A stretch of 25,358 nucleotides of DNA from positions 1-25,358 of the forward strand of contig CANROL010000001.1 in the NCBI GenBank assembly GCA_947632255.1, written 5' to 3'. The DNA is from an uncultured Bacilli bacterium (lineage in GTDB: Bacteria > Bacillota_I > Bacilli_A > RF39 > UBA660). The number at the start of each line of letters is the position of its first letter. The stretch's first letter is position 1. A program made the translations under genes and the position numbers. The notes under the pieces were generated by a model, which searched no databases, was not told the DNA's origin, and was given only the letters and a program-made list of their open reading frames with translations. Of the stretch, positions 23,521-25,358 are shown piece by piece.

Positions 23521-24639
23521 ATGAAATTCACAATCGAAAAAAATATAATATTAGAAGGCTTAAATAATGTAATAAGAGCTATCTCAACTAAAAATGTTAT
23601 ACCTGTTTTAAATGGTATTAAATTTAAACTTAAAAATGAAGGTTTATTCTTAACCGCTAGTGATTCAGAACTTACTATTAAAGTATTAATTGAATCTAAA
23701 GAAATAAAACAAATAAATAATCTAGGTGGTATCATAATTCAAAGTAAATATATTCTTGATATAGTTCGTAAAATGCCTAGTGATTTAATTAATTTTGAAG
23801 TAATAGATGGAGTTAAAGTAAAAATTTATACTGATAATAGTCAATATAATTTAAATTGTTTAGATATAAATGATTATCCCGATGTTAAATTAGAAGAAAA
23901 TAAAGATCCAATAGTTATTTCTGGTGATATTTTAAAGGCTATAATTAATGAAACATCTTTTGCTATATCTACCCAAGAATTACGTCCAATTTTAACTGGT
24001 GTCAAATTTAACTTTGTCAAAGATACACTTGAAGTCGTTGCTACAGACTCATACCGTCTAGCTCAAAAAAATATTAAACTAGCCCAAGCTGTTGAAAAAG
24101 ATTTTGAAATAGTTATCCCTGGTCGCAATATTATGGAATTAGAAAGAATTATTACTGATGAAGATCCCGTTGAAATTCACATCTTTAATAATAAAGTTCT
24201 ATTTAAATATAAAAATATTAATTTTCAAACTAATTTATTAAGTGGTACATATCCTAATACTTCTAATTTAATACCTAGTGAATTTGCCTATATAATTAAA
24301 GTTAATAAAAAAGATTTTAATGATGCCATCGATAGAGCGGCTCTTCTTACAGTTGGCAAAGATAAAAATATTGTTAAAATGTTACTTGATAATACTAAAA
24401 TGTTAATTAGTTCTTATGCTTCAGAATTAGGCAAAACTGAAGAACAATTAACAGTAGAAACCAACAATAAAGAAAAATTAGAAATATCTTTTTCTGCTAA
24501 ATATATGTTAGAAGCTATTAAAACTTTAAATGAAGATGAAATATTACTTCTCTTAAATAGTGATATTAAACCTTTAATAATCAAATCTTTAACTGATGAA
24601 TCTCTAATTCAACTAATTTTACCAATAAAAACTTATTAA
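23521..24639 (+). CDS. dnaN: DNA polymerase III beta sliding clamp
   Basis: The 372-residue protein has three repeats of the clamp fold: LNNVIRAIST with PVLNGIKFKL in the first, FAISTQELRPILTGVKF and ATDSYRLAQK in the second, and the C-terminal domain ending in QLILPIKTY, where the usual terminal peptide-pocket residues lie. As a dimer it encircles DNA and tethers polymerase. I start at ATG 23521, with AAGGA seven bases upstream; an ATG two codons earlier is directly on the ribosome site. It follows dnaA by 145 bp in the standard order. No recF follows; a ComK-family gene is next. Confidence 0.98.
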   Translation: MKFTIEKNIILEGLNNVIRAISTKNVIPVLNGIKFKLKNEGLFLTASDSELTIKVLIESKEIKQINNLGGIIIQSKYILDIVRKMPSDLINFEVIDGVKVKIYTDNSQYNLNCLDINDYPDVKLEENKDPIVISGDILKAIINETSFAISTQELRPILTGVKFNFVKDTLEVVATDSYRLAQKNIKLAQAVEKDFEIVIPGRNIMELERIITDEDPVEIHIFNNKVLFKYKNINFQTNLLSGTYPNTSNLIPSEFAYIIKVNKKDFNDAIDRAALLTVGKDKNIVKMLLDNTKMLISSYASELGKTEEQLTVETNNKEKLEISFSAKYMLEAIKTLNEDEILLLLNSDIKPLIIKSLTDESLIQLILPIKTY

Positions 24640-24700
24640 AATTGTTAGTAAACCTTTAATTATTCACAAAAAAATAAAAAAAATTACAAAAATTTAATAG

Positions 24701-24724
24701 TTTTTCCACAATTCGACAAATTTC
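24701..24724 (+). repeat. 24-bp direct repeat flanking dnaA-dnaN, right copy
   Basis: This copy matches 21732-21755 at 21 of 24 positions. Its first nine bases, TTTTCCACA, are one base from the DnaA box TTATCCACA. It lies 52 bases before the comK-like start, so it may belong to that gene's promoter. Confidence 0.6.
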
Positions 24725-24775
24725 GCCCTCTTTTTATGTTATAAATAAGTTATTTCATGAAAGGGGGCAATCTTT

Positions 24776-25234
24776 ATGCCAGATAATAATTATATTATTA
24801 ATTCTAAAACTTGTGCTTTATTAGCAATTGGCAACGAAACAAAAATAATTGAAAAAAGTCGAACCTTAAATATTAATGCTGAAATAAGTTCTATTATATC
24901 AAGTAATTGTTACGCTAATTGTTCTACTTTAGAAGGTCGTCAAAAAGCTAGTGCATATCTTATAGGAACTAATTATAAACCACCAATTATTTTAAATGAA
25001 AAAACTGGGATAATCTTAATTCCAACTCATTCTAATCGTAATAAAAAATGTAATTGGTTAGTTTTAGCAAATATCTTAAATTATTATCCTGGACCTAACA
25101 AAATGGTTCAAGTAGAGTTTAATAATAATATGAAAATTGATGTTCCAATAAGTTATTCAATTTTTGATCGCCAAGTACTTCGTGCCACTCGTTTAGAATC
25201 AATTTTAAGAGGTCGAAAAAATCAAAAATTTTGA
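24776..25234 (+). CDS. ComK-family competence transcription factor homologue
   Basis: The 152-residue protein matches the ComK family (PF06338): YIINSKTCALLAIGNETKIIE at the start, then SSNCYANCSTLEGRQKASAY (family: a Gly-Ser-Ser-x-x-Gly-Arg type motif, GR kept), KPPIILNEKTGIILIPTHS, and KKCNWLVLANI (family: Cys-x-Trp then helix). B. subtilis ComK is longer (192 residues). ComK activates DNA-uptake genes by binding AAAAN5TTTT dyads. No competence gene is in the window, so the regulon is unknown. AAAGGGGG lies 8 bases before ATG. It ends in TGA and is followed by a strong terminator, so it is a single-gene unit or shares dnaN read-through. Confidence 0.85.
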   Translation: MPDNNYIINSKTCALLAIGNETKIIEKSRTLNINAEISSIISSNCYANCSTLEGRQKASAYLIGTNYKPPIILNEKTGIILIPTHSNRNKKCNWLVLANILNYYPGPNKMVQVEFNNNMKIDVPISYSIFDRQVLRATRLESILRGRKNQKF

Positions 25235-25274
25235 GTTTCCGTGTTTTGAAAGCACTGGAAATATATAAGTGCTA

Positions 25275-25310
25275 AACGCCACTTTTCAAATGATGAAAAG
25301 TGGCGTTTTT
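25275..25310 (+). terminator. Terminator of the comK-like gene
   Basis: AACGCCACTTTTCA (25275-25288) pairs perfectly with its complement at 25294-25307 around a 5-base loop, then T. The 14-bp stem is the strongest terminator in the window. A smaller hairpin (AGCACT/AGTGCT) lies just before it. Confidence 0.9.
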
Positions 25311-25343
25311 AAGGCAAAAAAATGAAAACACCCAATTGTTATA

Positions 25344-25349
25344 GTATAA
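25344..25349 (+). promoter_or_regulatory. Possible promoter of the next gene to the right
   Basis: TATAAT follows TTGTTATAG near the window end. A TGAAAA lies 16 bases upstream as a poor -35. The gene it would serve is outside the window. Confidence 0.35.
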
Positions 25350-25358
25350 TAAAATTAG

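Noticed and set aside
23502..23735. 77-residue minus-strand frame over the dnaN start
   Set aside because: Hydrophobic composition is the usual antisense effect of Lys/Asn-rich coding DNA; no ribosome site.
24640..24775. ComK-type AAAAN5TTTT box upstream of the comK-like gene (autoactivation)
   Set aside because: A- and T-runs are present but none has the exact 5-base spacing in a paired arrangement; such runs are expected by chance here.
25232..25312. Possible Trp-coding TGA (Mycoplasma code), which would extend the ComK-like protein through the terminator
   Set aside because: Conserved Trp positions elsewhere (DnaA, HtpG) use TGG, no conserved gene has an internal TGA, and the extension would run through a perfect 14-bp terminator stem.
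1..25358. CRISPR array, tRNA, rRNA or insertion sequence
   Set aside because: No regularly spaced repeat series, no tRNA-like cloverleaf or rRNA stretch, and no transposase or terminal inverted repeats were seen by eye.

Overview
The window is very AT-rich and carries the chromosomal origin neighbourhood of a low-GC Bacillota (class Bacilli), most likely one of the AT-rich gut-type lineages. The evidence is the rpmH-rnpA-yidC-jag block next to dnaA-dnaN, a CIRCE element with a sigma-A promoter in front of htpG, and a ComK-family gene beside dnaN. Trp is encoded by TGG and a ComK-like gene ends in TGA, so the code looks standard (table 11), not the Mycoplasma code. Exact taxonomy cannot be settled from the sequence alone.

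The origin lies at about 21.6-22.0 kb. Genes to its right (dnaA, dnaN, comK-like) are on the + strand and nearly all genes to its left are on the - strand, so transcription runs with replication on both arms. DnaA-box-like 9-mers sit upstream of dnaA and in the dnaA-dnaN gap. An imperfect 24-bp direct repeat flanks the dnaA-dnaN pair.

Right to left on the left arm: an unrecognised gene (20745-21536); the rpmH-rnpA-yidC-jag-RsmB/NOP-like operon (20639-17581), with small terminator hairpins overlapping the rpmH and jag stop codons; a four-gene run of SWIM-SNF2 helicase, unknown protein, copper P-type ATPase and TtcA-like tRNA thiolase (17527-10717); then htpG with a CIRCE operator.

Left of htpG the sequence becomes accessory. 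A secreted cadherin-like protein is cut from its own C-terminal membrane anchor by a single in-frame TAA. Next come a divergent pair (XRE regulator and zinc-ribbon/DUF4352 membrane protein) with a tandem operator-like repeat between them, and a truncated cell-wall amidase.

The left 6 kb is a compact seven-gene minus-strand operon: HipA-like kinase, SWIM zinc-finger protein, pRiA4b ORF-3-like protein, small acidic protein, SAP/Rho-N-like helical protein, UPF0158 protein and an acidic helical protein. It has its own promoter and stands between the amidase remnant and the tail of an excisionase-like gene at the window edge. It is the best candidate here for an undescribed multi-gene system.
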